Assembly: GCF_021390675.1 (NCBI RefSeq)
Contig: NZ_JAJEJV010000004.1
Coordinates: 1-64,000 of the forward strand
Direction of reading: 5' to 3'
DNA from: Dyella sp. 2HG41-7
GTDB lineage: Bacteria > Pseudomonadota > Gammaproteobacteria > Xanthomonadales > Rhodanobacteraceae
Length of the DNA: 64,000 bases
Shown here: positions 26,755 to 36,121 of the stretch, piece by piece
Layout of the letters: each line of letters opens with the position of its first letter
Position numbering within the stretch: the stretch's first letter is position 1
Made by a program: the position numbers and the translations under genes
Notes under the pieces: model-generated
Seen by the model: only the letters and a program-made list of their open reading frames with translations
Told to the model about the DNA's origin: nothing
Databases searched by the model: none

Positions 26755-27350
26755 TGCGTTGTTTGCGCATTTTGCGTAAACAGCCATGGAGGCGCACTGC
26801 ATCATTGTTACTTCTATCGTTGCCGCTACTCGCCGCTGCGAAGGGCACCGATTACCGCATCGATCCCGATACATCCGTAGCCGTATTCCGCGTGCGCTTG
26901 TTCTGGTTCGATAACGTCAACGGACATTTCACGCACGTCGACGGCGATGTCTCGCCGGGCCCGCGTCCCGGCAGCCTGGTAGTGGACGCCACCGTTCCCG
27001 TGGAAAGCGTGTCGATGCCAACGCGACGCATGCGTCAATGGGTACTCGCGCCGGCGTTCTTCGACGCCGGGCATCACCCGACCATTCACTTCGTATCCAA
27101 TCCCGTTGCACAAAGCGATTTGGAGCGCGGCGGCACCTTGACCGGATTCATCACGCTGCGCGGCATCACCGCACCGATCGCGTTCACCGTCGACCCCGAG
27201 CAATGCGAGCCGTCGGCGATAACGTCCTGCAAAATCGTACTGCGCGGCATCCTTCAACGCAGCACGTTCGGCATGACCAGCGACCGCCTGGCGATCTCCG
27301 ACAACGTCGACCTGAACCTGAGCATCACGCTGCAACGCGAAACGCGCTGA
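26751..27350 (+). CDS. YceI family periplasmic protein
   Basis: A 199-residue protein with a basic N-terminus and signal peptide (cleavage near LLAAAKG), then a YceI lipocalin-like barrel: YRIDPDTSVAVFRVRLF, GHFTHVDGDV, FFDAGHHPTIHFVS, LTGFITLRGITAPIAF and STFGMTSDRLAISDNVDL. YceI proteins bind polyprenoid lipids in the periplasm. Two cysteines (in EQCEPSAITSCK) may form a disulphide. The start overlaps the sixA stop. Confidence 0.92.
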   Translation: MMRCLRILRKQPWRRTASLLLLSLPLLAAAKGTDYRIDPDTSVAVFRVRLFWFDNVNGHFTHVDGDVSPGPRPGSLVVDATVPVESVSMPTRRMRQWVLAPAFFDAGHHPTIHFVSNPVAQSDLERGGTLTGFITLRGITAPIAFTVDPEQCEPSAITSCKIVLRGILQRSTFGMTSDRLAISDNVDLNLSITLQRETR

Positions 27351-27524
27351 AGCGCAGCTATGATGGGTTCGCTTGATACTCGCTTCCATGCAGGAAACGT
27401 CGGCGTGCCAACCGGGAATGTGAAATGTATGTGGCGAGATGAGCGGCCCATGGCAGCGATCCATCGTCCGTCTCCGCGTAGTTCGCGCGGGCAACGATCG
27501 CGTATGCATTGAGCGACATCCCGC

Positions 27525-29417
27525 ATGCTCATGCGCTGCCGCCCCCTGTTGATTCTGTTGTTGTCGAGCGTCCTGCTGCAGGGCTGCACGTTGACGCACG
27601 CGCAAATCAAGCGAGCCGATACCGTCGTCACCGCACGCATGGATCGCGACACGACATGCGACCGCGACGACCATTGCGCCACGCCTTCGCCCTTGCTCGA
27701 CGCAGCGGACAAAGCGCTGGCCGATTCCACGCCCGATAAACCCGAACACGTCGTCACCTTGCTCGACGACAGCCAAGCAGCCATGGTGGCGCGCATCAAT
27801 CTGATTCGCGCCGCGAAAAAGTCGATCGATGTGCAGACCTACATCTGGGACCAGGACGACATCGGCGAGCTGGCGCTCAGCGAACTGATTGGCGCCGCGC
27901 GACGTGGCGTGCAAGTACGCATTCTCGCCGACCAGCTTTTTTCGTTCGAAGATCCCAACCTGCTCGCGCAGTTGGCATTAGTCAGTCCGAATCTACAGAT
28001 TCGGTTGTACAACCCCACGTTCCACAATTCGCAAACACCGCCGCTCGAATTTGCCGCCGGCATCGTGTGCTGCTTTATGAAATTCAACCAGCGCATGCAC
28101 AACAAACTGTTGCTGGTGGACGACGCCATCGGCATCACGGGCGGGCGCAATTACCAGGATCGCTACTTCAACTGGGATAACGATTTCGATTACGTCGACC
28201 GCGACGTAATGGTCGGCGGCCCCGTTGCAAACGATATGGCGACAAGTTTCAACCTGTTCTGGAATCACAAACGCGCCGTGCCGTTGACGCATCTGCGCGA
28301 CGTGAATCGACTGATCGTGCGCGATCCTCCACCGCAGGCTTGGCCCGGTCCGCACTATGTCTATCCCGCGCGAGTCGCCGTTACGCAGCAAGAAGCGGAA
28401 GACAACGATTGGCTCACCGAGCATCTGCTCGACGACAGCATGTCCGTCAGCAAGGTGGAGTTTTTCAGCGACCTTCCCGCCAAGACCGAAGAGCCTTCGC
28501 GACGCGAATCGCGCGAATTCACCGCGCATCTGATGCACCTGGTAGACAACGCCAAGAAAGAGGTGATTCTGCAAACGCCGTATCTGGTGATGAGTCGTCG
28601 TGCGGAAAAGATCTTCAAGCAACTGCATCGCGACAACCCTTCGCCGCAAATCGTCGTTTCTACCAACTCGTTGGCGTCCACCGACGCGTTTGCGGTTTAC
28701 GCGCTTTCCTATAAGCGCCGCAGAACCTATCTGACGAAGTTCGGTTTCGATATCTACGAAATGAAACCGCGCGCCGAGTTTGCGAACGACGCCTATCTGC
28801 AAGCCAACGTCGACGATGAAGAACAAGGGCCACCGAGCACCGCCGGCAGCACCGGAAAATCGCATAAACGATTCCCGGGCACCGATCGCCGTCCCGGCTT
28901 TTTCGGCAGCATGGGCCGCCGCAATCGCCCCGCCCCGCTGATCAGCCCCGGTCGCCGCTTCGGCCTTCACGCCAAATCGCTGGTGGTGGACGACGACTTG
29001 GCGATGGTCGGTTCGCACAACTTCGATCCGCGCTCCGATCACTACAACACCGAAGCGGGCGTGATCGTCTACGACCACGGCTTTGCGTCGGAACTGCGCG
29101 ATTCCATTCTTGAAGCGACGCAACCGCAAAATGCGTGGACCATCGCGCCGCGCAAGCCGACCATTCCGATACTCGGCCAAATCAGCCAAGTCATCAGCGC
29201 CGTCTCCGACAAGCTTCCGTTGTTCGACATCTGGCCGTTCCGCTACGCCACCAGTTACGAACTCAAGCCCGATTGCCCGCCGATGCAGCCGTCCAATCCG
29301 GATTTCACGCGCTGCTATGCGCCCGTGGGCGATTTCCCGGATGTCGCCATTTCACCGAAGCTGATTTACACACGGTTGATCACGGCGTTTGGCGCGGGCG
29401 TGCAAGGCGTGCTCTGA
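27525..29417 (+). CDS. phospholipase D-family lipoprotein (cardiolipin synthase-like)
   Basis: A 630-residue protein with a lipoprotein signal (LLLSSVLLQGC, lipidated Cys about 21) and two HKD motifs: HNKLLLVDDAIGITGGRNYQ and HAKSLVVDDDLAMVGSHNF. Both keep His, Lys and Asp, so the enzyme should be active as a phosphatidyltransferase or phospholipase D. Architecture resembles ClsC/YmdC-type cardiolipin synthases but with a lipid anchor. A low-complexity linker (about 425-465) sits just before the second motif. It has a weak ribosome site and no operon partner upstream. Confidence 0.88.
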   Translation: MLMRCRPLLILLLSSVLLQGCTLTHAQIKRADTVVTARMDRDTTCDRDDHCATPSPLLDAADKALADSTPDKPEHVVTLLDDSQAAMVARINLIRAAKKSIDVQTYIWDQDDIGELALSELIGAARRGVQVRILADQLFSFEDPNLLAQLALVSPNLQIRLYNPTFHNSQTPPLEFAAGIVCCFMKFNQRMHNKLLLVDDAIGITGGRNYQDRYFNWDNDFDYVDRDVMVGGPVANDMATSFNLFWNHKRAVPLTHLRDVNRLIVRDPPPQAWPGPHYVYPARVAVTQQEAEDNDWLTEHLLDDSMSVSKVEFFSDLPAKTEEPSRRESREFTAHLMHLVDNAKKEVILQTPYLVMSRRAEKIFKQLHRDNPSPQIVVSTNSLASTDAFAVYALSYKRRRTYLTKFGFDIYEMKPRAEFANDAYLQANVDDEEQGPPSTAGSTGKSHKRFPGTDRRPGFFGSMGRRNRPAPLISPGRRFGLHAKSLVVDDDLAMVGSHNFDPRSDHYNTEAGVIVYDHGFASELRDSILEATQPQNAWTIAPRKPTIPILGQISQVISAVSDKLPLFDIWPFRYATSYELKPDCPPMQPSNPDFTRCYAPVGDFPDVAISPKLIYTRLITAFGAGVQGVL

Positions 29418-29430
29418 GCGGGAATCGCAT

Positions 29431-29883
29431 TCAGAGCATCTGCTCATACATAAAATAGTGGCACTGCTCCATGCCGAGATCTCGATACGTGTTCTGCGCG
29501 CGCACGTTCTCGGTTTCCACATACAACCGTAAACCCACTGCGCCTGCTTGCTTCGCGCGCTGTGATACATCGCGATACATCGCACGAAACACACCGCTGC
29601 GGCGCGCTTCGGGCGCCACGTACACGCTCTGGATCCACCAGAAATCGCCGTTGCGCCAATCGCTCCATTCGTACGTCACCATCAAGCAACCGGCCGCGCG
29701 TCCGTCAAGCTCCGCCACCAAATAGAAGCCGCGGCGCGGCTCGTCCATCACGGCGGTGACACCGCGCAACAACACCTGCGGATCGAGCCGCTTTTGCTCG
29801 GTTTCCCACGCCATCGCGGCGTTCCACTCGGCCACGATGGCAATATCCCCGCGCTGCGCAGGGCGTACGTTCAATGTCGACAC
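29431..29883 (-). CDS. GNAT family N-acetyltransferase
   Basis: A 150-residue acetyltransferase. STLNVRPAQRGDIAIVAEWN at the start, WWIQSVYVAPEARRSGVFRA as the acetyl-CoA-binding motif A, and RLYVETENVRAQNTYRDLGM at the C-terminus are typical GNAT elements. The start is GTG at 29883. It lies 15 bp after ntrC on the same strand and may be its operon tail. The substrate is unknown. Confidence 0.88.
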   Translation of the reverse strand: MSTLNVRPAQRGDIAIVAEWNAAMAWETEQKRLDPQVLLRGVTAVMDEPRRGFYLVAELDGRAAGCLMVTYEWSDWRNGDFWWIQSVYVAPEARRSGVFRAMYRDVSQRAKQAGAVGLRLYVETENVRAQNTYRDLGMEQCHYFMYEQML

Positions 29884-29898
29884 GCTTCGAACCTCATT

Positions 29899-31293
29899 TC
29901 AAGTTTTGCGCCGCGCGCGCGAGGCGCCCAGCTTGCGAGTAAGCGTATTGCGTCCGACGCCCAGTGCCGCCGCGGCATGCTGACGATGACCATCGTTGGC
30001 AGCCAACGCCGCCTCCATTAATACGCGATCCAACGCCTCGCGTGCGCGCGTGTGGATATCCGCCTCGCCATGCTCCAGCGCGCGATCGGCCCAGTCGCGC
30101 AGCGCATCCGTCCAATCGCCGCGCTGCGTATCGATGGATTTACCCAGATCGGTCGGCAGAATTTCCGAACCGGCAGCGATCACCGACAGACGTCGACAGA
30201 GATTTTCCAGCTCGCGCACGTTGCCCGGAAAATCGCGCTGCAAAATCGCCTTGAGCGCCGCCTTGGAAAAACGCTTGGGCGGAAGCTTGAGTTCTTGCAC
30301 GGCGCTGGCGAGAAAGTGTTGCGCCAGTTGCGGAATATCGCTGCGTCGTTGCCGCAATGGCGGCAGTTCGATCCGCACCACGTCGAGACGATGCTTCAGG
30401 TCGGCGCGAAACTGCCCCGCCGCCACGCGCGCATCCAAATCCTGGTGCGTGGCCGCGATGATGCGCACGTTGCAGCGAATCAACTCGCGCCCGCCGACGC
30501 GATAGAATTCGCCGCCAGCCAATACACGCAGCAGACGTGTCTGCAGAATTAGCGGCATATCGCCGATTTCGTCGAGAAACAGCGTGCCGCCTTCCGCCTG
30601 CTCGAAGCGGCCCGAAACACGCCGCGTCGCACCCGTGAACGCGCCGGCTTCATGGCCGAACAATTCGCTTTCCAGCAATTCGCTCGGAATCGCCGCGGTA
30701 TTCAATGCAACAAAAGGTTTGCCGCGCCGCGCGCTTTCTTCATGCAGCGCGCGCGCCACTAATTCTTTGCCGGTGCCGGTTTCGCCGGTGACCAGCGCGT
30801 TGAGGTCACTGGCGGCCACGCGACCGATCAGCCGAAACACCTCGCGCATCTGCACGCTTTCGCCAAGCAGCGCGTGCGCTGCCGTGGCGGCGACGGCAGG
30901 CGCAATCTCCGCATGCGGCGCATCCGCCAACGCACGCTGCACAGAAGCGAGCGCCTGATCCAGATCGAACGGCTTGGCAAGATAATCCACCGCGCCGGCG
31001 CGATACGCGGCGGCGGTGGTCGCCACATCGGTATAGGCGCTCATCACGATCACGGGACCGATGTTTTGCGCGCGCAATTCGTCGAGCAGCGCCAAGCCAC
31101 CTTCGCCAGGCATGCGTACATCGGTAATCACTAGCGCCGGCGTCGTATCGCGCAATGCTTTGCGCGCACTGGCGGCATCTTCGAATTCGCGCACGTCCAA
31201 ATCGGCATCGCGTAATGCTTCGGCCAATACAAAGCGCACGCCGCGATCGTCGTCGATAATCCAGATGCCGGCTCGATCATTCGATTTAGCCAT
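29899..31293 (-). CDS. ntrC: nitrogen regulation response regulator NtrC
   Basis: A sigma54 enhancer-binding response regulator of 464 residues. The receiver domain has phosphoacceptor Asp58 (VITDVRMPG) and conserved Lys in YLAKPFD. The AAA+ domain has Walker A GETGTGKE (170-177) and an intact GAFTGA loop (217-222), so it should contact sigma54. The Fis-type HTH (AAAALGVGRNTLTRKL) ends the protein. The ATG overlaps the ntrB stop by 8 bp. NtrB phosphorylates it under nitrogen limitation to activate glutamine synthetase and transport genes. Confidence 0.95.
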   Translation of the reverse strand: MAKSNDRAGIWIIDDDRGVRFVLAEALRDADLDVREFEDAASARKALRDTTPALVITDVRMPGEGGLALLDELRAQNIGPVIVMSAYTDVATTAAAYRAGAVDYLAKPFDLDQALASVQRALADAPHAEIAPAVAATAAHALLGESVQMREVFRLIGRVAASDLNALVTGETGTGKELVARALHEESARRGKPFVALNTAAIPSELLESELFGHEAGAFTGATRRVSGRFEQAEGGTLFLDEIGDMPLILQTRLLRVLAGGEFYRVGGRELIRCNVRIIAATHQDLDARVAAGQFRADLKHRLDVVRIELPPLRQRRSDIPQLAQHFLASAVQELKLPPKRFSKAALKAILQRDFPGNVRELENLCRRLSVIAAGSEILPTDLGKSIDTQRGDWTDALRDWADRALEHGEADIHTRAREALDRVLMEAALAANDGHRQHAAAALGVGRNTLTRKLGASRARRKT

Positions 31294-32323
31294 GAGCACG
31301 CCCCGTCGTTGCCGCGACGCCGGTGCGCGGCGGCAAGGGTAAATAGAGAGAAAACACGGTTTCGCCAGGACGACTGACGTAGCGCAATTCGCCGCCATGC
31401 TCGTGCGCGATTTCCCGCGACAACGCCAAGCCCAGTCCGGTGCCATCCGCACGTCCCGACACCAGCGGCTCGAACAAGGTTTCGCGCAACGCGGCGGGAA
31501 CGCCCGGACCGTCGTCGATCACATCCAGGCGCAACGCGCTACGAAACATGCGCTCGCCCAAACGCACGCCGTGTTCGACGCGGCTGCGTAACGTCAATGT
31601 TTTCGCGCCCGCTTCAATCGCGTTGCGTGCAAGGTTGAGCATCACCTGCTGCAGACGATCAGCATCGCCTTCGATGTCCGGCAAGCTGGGATCGTAGTCG
31701 TGACGCAAGCGTGGTGACGAAGGTTCGGCACGAATCAATTCGCCGAGCCGATCGAACAATTGATGCAAGTTCACCGGGCCCAAGCGCGGCGCGCCATCGT
31801 GATGCAGCAAACGATTCGCCAGATCGGCGAGTCGATCCGCCTCTGCGATCACCATGCCGGCGAGCGCCTGCATATCCGCATCGTCCAACCGACGCTGCAG
31901 CAATTGCGCCGCACCACGCAAACCCGCGAGCGGATTTTTGACCTCGTGCGCAAAACCACGCAACGTCGCCGACAACGGCGACACGGCCAAAGGCGTTTCC
32001 GCCAGCGCATGCACTTCCACCAACAACGTGCCGGCTTCGAGCGGCTGCAACGACACATCCACACGTTGATTGCCTTGTCCGCCGGGCAACAACACTGCGC
32101 GACATTGCACCGATCGCTGCTCCGCCAAACTCCGTGCCGCCTGCTCGGCGACTTCGACGTCCTGCAGCACCGCGATCAACGGCTGACCTTGCGCATGGCG
32201 CAAACCCAGCCCCAACAATTCCGCCAGCGCCGGATTGATCCACTGGACGCGCAAGCCCTCGTCGACCACCGCCAAACCGGTCGACATCTGTTCCGCCCAG
32301 CTTTTGGACTGCAGGTCGCTCAT
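31286..32323 (-). CDS. ntrB: nitrogen regulation sensor kinase NtrB
   Basis: A 345-residue soluble histidine kinase with an N-terminal PAS domain (about 10-110), phosphoacceptor His126 in GFAHEVKNPLAGLRGAAQLL, N-box NLARNAIEAG, and G-boxes DDGPGVP and GTGLGLALS. It phosphorylates or dephosphorylates NtrC according to PII protein signals. Two NtrC-like sites overlap and precede its ATG (32323), suggesting that ntrBC is autoregulated. Divergent from the alpha/beta hydrolase gene. Confidence 0.95.
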   Translation of the reverse strand: MSDLQSKSWAEQMSTGLAVVDEGLRVQWINPALAELLGLGLRHAQGQPLIAVLQDVEVAEQAARSLAEQRSVQCRAVLLPGGQGNQRVDVSLQPLEAGTLLVEVHALAETPLAVSPLSATLRGFAHEVKNPLAGLRGAAQLLQRRLDDADMQALAGMVIAEADRLADLANRLLHHDGAPRLGPVNLHQLFDRLGELIRAEPSSPRLRHDYDPSLPDIEGDADRLQQVMLNLARNAIEAGAKTLTLRSRVEHGVRLGERMFRSALRLDVIDDGPGVPAALRETLFEPLVSGRADGTGLGLALSREIAHEHGGELRYVSRPGETVFSLYLPLPPRTGVAATTGRAHG

Positions 32324-32358
32324 TGCACCAATAATGGACAATGCGCCGGGTTGGTGCA
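32324..32358. promoter_or_regulatory. two NtrC-like binding sites upstream of ntrB
   Basis: TGCGCCG-GGT-TGGTGCA (32342-32358) matches the NtrC consensus TGCACCA-N3-TGGTGCA in 12 of 14 arm positions. TGCACCA-ATA-ATGGACA (32324-32340) has a perfect left half and a poor right half. They adjoin the ntrB start codon, so NtrC bound there would repress its own operon. Confidence 0.55.
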
Positions 32359-32402
32359 AATTGCCAGAAGGCAATAGAGCCGAACAGGGTCTGCCTATTA
32401 TT

Positions 32403-32448
32403 GACTACACGCGTAGTTACGAGTTAGCGTGACTACACGTGTAGTCAC
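32403..32448. promoter_or_regulatory. tandem palindromic operator upstream of the hydrolase gene
   Basis: GTGACTACACGTGTAGTCAC (32429-32448) is a perfect 20-bp palindrome. A second, imperfect copy (GACTACACGCGTAGTTAC, 32403-32420) lies 28 bp upstream. The pair ends just before the GGAG ribosome site of the hydrolase gene, so a bound repressor would block its transcription. No adjacent gene encodes an obvious dedicated regulator. Confidence 0.75.
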
Positions 32449-32458
32449 GGAGTGAGCG

Positions 32459-33604
32459 ATGTCGACAATATGCAGGGCGTGGGTAGCAGTCATCCTTGGC
32501 GTGGCCTCCATGCATGCGGCTTCAGGGGCCACAGCTTGTTCGGCTACCGGCTCGACTTTCCAGGCGGAAAGCATCAGCTACCACCGGCAATTTGTTCCAG
32601 TGGCAGATGGCGTGCGGCTGGAAGTGCTCGATTGGGGCGGAACCGGGCGGCCACTGGTGCTCTTGTCGGGACTTGGCAATACGGCGCATGTGTTCGATTC
32701 GATCGCTCCGGAACTTGCGCACCATTTTCACGTTTATGGCATCACCAGACGCGGTTTCGGAGCATCGTCCGTGCCCAAGAGCGGCTATGGCGCGAACCGG
32801 TTGGCCGATGACGTCATGGCCGTCGTCAAAGCACTCGACATTCATCGCCCCATCCTCGCCGGTCATTCAATCGCCGGCGAGGAATTAAGCGCGATAGGGG
32901 CACATTATCAAGACAAAATTGCTGGATTGATCTACCTTGATGCCGCGCACGAATATGCGATCTACGATCAGGAACGCGGAGCCTATCTTCCTGACTTGAG
33001 TCATCTGGCCACGCAGATATCGCGCATACACGATGATCCGACAGACAAGTCGCAGATGACTAAGCTGTTGAATGAAGTCTCTGCGCTGCAACGAAGTCTT
33101 GGAAGCGAACTTGCGGCGATAGCCACGGATGACGCAAGCACAGCCGGGGCTGGGCCGTCTGGACCTACGCCCGAAGATCTGGCCAGTTTTCCCGCGTTTC
33201 GTTGTTTCGTCTCTGCGCAACTCGGGGGAGTGATTCCTGAAGATGAGATACGTCAGACGTTTGCGGCAAGCGTCACGGGTGGCGTCGGAAAGCAGAAAGC
33301 ACCGGCGTTCGTTTACAACGCCATCCTTGAAGGCGAAGAGCGCTTCCACGCGCCCGACGTGCCCATACTCTCCATCGTCCCCGTCCCACGTGCGTCAGAT
33401 CTTCCGGTCGGCAGTGATGCGGCGAAGCGCCAGGCGGCGGATGCGATGCACACTCGAGTGCAGGAGCAAGAGATCGCTACGCTTCAGCGTCAACAACCAT
33501 CAGCAAAGATCGTGCGGATACCGCACGGCCATCACTTTGTGTTCCTGTCCAATCCCGCTGATGTAGTGAGTGCCATGACCAGGTTTGGAGAGCAGTTACC
33601 TTAG
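32459..33604 (+). CDS. secreted alpha/beta hydrolase
   Basis: A 381-residue protein with an N-terminal signal peptide (about 1-24) and an alpha/beta hydrolase fold. The oxyanion region is LVLLSGLGNTAHVF, nucleophile elbow AGHSIAGEE (Ser137 by position), DAAHEYAIYD follows strand 6, and the catalytic-His region is IPHGHHFVFLSNP at the C-terminus. Substrate cannot be told; relatives include esterases and haloperoxidase-like enzymes. GGAG lies 6 nt before the ATG, and two palindromes lie upstream, indicating tight repression. Confidence 0.85.
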   Translation: MSTICRAWVAVILGVASMHAASGATACSATGSTFQAESISYHRQFVPVADGVRLEVLDWGGTGRPLVLLSGLGNTAHVFDSIAPELAHHFHVYGITRRGFGASSVPKSGYGANRLADDVMAVVKALDIHRPILAGHSIAGEELSAIGAHYQDKIAGLIYLDAAHEYAIYDQERGAYLPDLSHLATQISRIHDDPTDKSQMTKLLNEVSALQRSLGSELAAIATDDASTAGAGPSGPTPEDLASFPAFRCFVSAQLGGVIPEDEIRQTFAASVTGGVGKQKAPAFVYNAILEGEERFHAPDVPILSIVPVPRASDLPVGSDAAKRQAADAMHTRVQEQEIATLQRQQPSAKIVRIPHGHHFVFLSNPADVVSAMTRFGEQLP

Positions 33605-33642
33605 GTCTGCTCCCGGCCGGTTTCGGCGGATGGACCCCCAAA

Positions 33643-33676
33643 TTGGTCATGATGTCGGCGCGCAGAGCATGACCAA
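33643..33676. repeat. inverted repeat between convergent genes
   Basis: TTGGTCATG (33643-33651) pairs with CATGACCAA (33668-33676) between the hydrolase and the DoxX-like gene. It is weak as a terminator because there is no U-run. Confidence 0.4.
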
Positions 33677-33715
33677 ATCCCCCAGCTCGGGAGTCAGGTC
33701 GTAAATCACAACGAC

Positions 33716-34078
33716 CTAATGGGACGGTAACGCTATCCGCTTGCGCCAACTCATCCTGCCGACCACAAGTGACAACGCCGCTGCGACAAGTGGCGGCACT
33801 GCATGCGCGTATTCGCCGTGGACGATGACGGTCGCGAGTGCGGCAAGCATGACAGTGCAGCCGAGCGCCGAACCTAACAGACGACTCGGGACTCGGAAAA
33901 GCAAAACAGCAGCCGTGAACTCCAGCGCGCCCGTCACGAAATGGAACCAACGCGGGTAACCCCATTTCAGGTATTCCTCGTAGATGGAACCCGGGGCGAC
34001 GACGTTGCTGAGTGAACCCACGACGAAGAATGTGGCAAGAGCAAAAGGCAGGGCTTGGCGCCAAGATATTTTGGACAT
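33716..34078 (-). CDS. DoxX-like small membrane protein
   Basis: A 120-residue protein with four predicted membrane helices. The segment YLKWGYPRWFHFVTGALEFTAAVLL is characteristic of the DoxX-like family, whose members often accompany oxidoreductases in stress modules. The first helix starts near residue 9. The gene lies 42 bp after the NmrA-type gene on the same strand, so they are probably co-transcribed under the divergent LysR regulator. Confidence 0.82.
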   Translation of the reverse strand: MSKISWRQALPFALATFFVVGSLSNVVAPGSIYEEYLKWGYPRWFHFVTGALEFTAAVLLFRVPSRLLGSALGCTVMLAALATVIVHGEYAHAVPPLVAAALSLVVGRMSWRKRIALPSH

Positions 34079-34120
34079 AGGTCTAACCTCGGATGATGAG
34101 TCTGATATCGATCCGCAGAC

Positions 34121-34993
34121 CTACGCGACACCGGCCATTTGGGCCGCTGCGAAAACATCGCGAGCCGACGTTGCGCCCGAGACGTGCTCCGTGTCCTCAA
34201 CCCCGATGTCCATGGCTCCGGCGTTCACGGCGTCATACATGGTTTCGGCAGGACCAGATAGGCCGCTCGGAACGCCGAACTGCTCAAACGCTCCCGGCCA
34301 ACCAGCCCGCGGAATCGCAACGGCTTTAACGTCGAGCTTCATCACTTCACTTAACTGTGCCGCGACGTCATCTGCGCTGACCATGGAGCCGAGTTCGATG
34401 GTGCGATGCCCATCCCAAGCCGGTCCGCTTAGAAGTGTTGCGATTTCGGCGCCGATGTCGTCGGTCGCGACCATGGTCGATTTCCGATCTGTCGGGTTGT
34501 AGAAGACGGGCAACGTGCCGCCCTGACCGGCGTGCAGGCCATAAAGGAAGTTTTCGAAAAACCCGCCGGCGCGCACATAGGCGATCGGCAAGTTCAGGTC
34601 GCGAAAACTCTGCTCCATAAGCGACAGCGCCGTGATCAATCCCATCCCGCTGGCTCTGTTCGCGCCCATCGACGAAAGCGCGACGACCCGCGGCACCGAC
34701 ACGTGGGTGAGCGCCTCGACATAGTTCGCGATGACGCCCTTGGCTTCCCTGAAATCCGGCGAGGGGGCCCAGATGGGAGGCAACATGACAAATGCGCCAT
34801 CGACGCCCGTAAGCGCCCGCTTGATGGAGGCCGCGTCGTTCCAGTCGCCTTCAACCAGTTCGGCGCCTTGGTCAGCCCAGCTTGCCGCCTTCGCGCGGTC
34901 ACGGACCAGAGCGCGTACCTTCTTGCCTTGCGCCAGCAAATGAGTTGCGGTCGCACCGCCAACTTTTCCCGTAATTCCCATCACCAAAAACAT
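34121..34993 (-). CDS. NmrA-type NAD(P)-binding protein
   Basis: A 290-residue atypical short-chain dehydrogenase fold. MFLVMGITGKVGGATATHLL carries the TGxxGxxG-type cofactor loop; KKVRALVRDRAKA and ELVEGDWNDAASIKRAL are typical of NmrA/quinone-oxidoreductase-2-like proteins. The catalytic YxxxK is not evident, so it may be a redox sensor or an NAD(P)H:quinone reductase. Divergent from the LysR regulator gene (87-bp gap), which probably controls it. Confidence 0.87.
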   Translation of the reverse strand: MFLVMGITGKVGGATATHLLAQGKKVRALVRDRAKAASWADQGAELVEGDWNDAASIKRALTGVDGAFVMLPPIWAPSPDFREAKGVIANYVEALTHVSVPRVVALSSMGANRASGMGLITALSLMEQSFRDLNLPIAYVRAGGFFENFLYGLHAGQGGTLPVFYNPTDRKSTMVATDDIGAEIATLLSGPAWDGHRTIELGSMVSADDVAAQLSEVMKLDVKAVAIPRAGWPGAFEQFGVPSGLSGPAETMYDAVNAGAMDIGVEDTEHVSGATSARDVFAAAQMAGVA

Positions 34994-35080
34994 GAGCGTT
35001 TGCCTTCGTTAGTTCGAAGGCTCACGGTAGCCCCTGCACTATTATTCGACTACGAGGTACATTCGGAACGGGCCGTATAG

Positions 35081-36034
35081 ATGAACTTAACAATCGCTCG
35101 CACCCATCTGGATGGGCTTGTTATGTTTCTGACCGTGGCGGAGCGCCAAGGCTTCCGAGCGGCGGCACGGCACCTCGGCATCACACCGTCCGCAGTCAGC
35201 CAGGGGATACGCAGCCTTGAGGAACGCGTAGGCGCGCCACTCTTTTCCCGTACGACCCGAAGCGTCAGGCTGACCGAAGCGGGCGAACGTCTGCTGGCCC
35301 ATGCTCGCCCCGCCGTCGACATGCTCACGGCAGGGCTGGACGCCGCGAGCAATTTGGGTGGCCAGATCACCGGCCGACTGCGCATCAATGTGCCCCGGCC
35401 AACGTTGCCACTGCTGGTGAATCGTTTGCTGCCCGACTTTCTCGACGCCCACCCAAACGTCGAACTCGAATTGGTGGGCGAGGATCGACCGATCGACATC
35501 GTCGAAGAAGGTTTCGATGCAGGCATACGTCTTGGAAATTTCGTGCAGATCGACATGGTCGCGATGTGGCTGACACCACCCGAGCGCTTCGTTGTCGTCG
35601 GCTCCCCGGCGCTATTTCAAAAGTATGGCCGGCCAGCGTCGCCGAATGATCTGCAGAACTTCCGTTGCATCCTGCTCCGTCAGTCCGTGCGAGTCCTCGA
35701 TCATTGGCAATTTATCGTCGACGGTAAGCGCATCACGGTGGGTGTCGAGGGGCCCCTTATCATCAACGACATCGAGGCGTGCATTCGCTCAGCACTGAGG
35801 GGCGTTGGGCTCTTTCAGCTGCCGCATTCGCTCGTGATGTCGCATCTTGAACGTGGAGATCTTGAGACTGTGCTCGAACCTTATTATGAAGAGGTTCCCG
35901 GTCTTTCCCTTTACTATCCAAGCCGAAGTCAGTCACTGCCAAAACTTCGCGCCTTTGTCGATTTCGCCACGCAGCGAATGCGAAGGGAGTTCAAGCCGGA
36001 CGATTACCTGCCGAACCCCGCGTCCTACAAATAG
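35081..36034 (+). CDS. LysR-family transcriptional regulator
   Basis: A 317-residue protein with an N-terminal winged HTH (GFRAAARHLGITPSAVSQGIRSLEERVGAPLFSR region, about 23-60) and a periplasmic-binding-like effector domain (GRLRINVPRP, DAGIRLG, VVGSPALFQKYG). It fits the subgroup that controls divergent oxidoreductase genes. Position next to the NmrA-DoxX pair suggests those are its targets. A LysR box was not identified with confidence in the 87-bp gap. Confidence 0.93.
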   Translation: MNLTIARTHLDGLVMFLTVAERQGFRAAARHLGITPSAVSQGIRSLEERVGAPLFSRTTRSVRLTEAGERLLAHARPAVDMLTAGLDAASNLGGQITGRLRINVPRPTLPLLVNRLLPDFLDAHPNVELELVGEDRPIDIVEEGFDAGIRLGNFVQIDMVAMWLTPPERFVVVGSPALFQKYGRPASPNDLQNFRCILLRQSVRVLDHWQFIVDGKRITVGVEGPLIINDIEACIRSALRGVGLFQLPHSLVMSHLERGDLETVLEPYYEEVPGLSLYYPSRSQSLPKLRAFVDFATQRMRREFKPDDYLPNPASYK

Positions 36035-36121
36035 CCAAAGACTCCGGCAGAGCTGGATGACCGAACAAACAATGTCGCTGAGTCGCGCAACGTTCGCGAC
36101 TTCATCCGATCGCCGGCCCGA

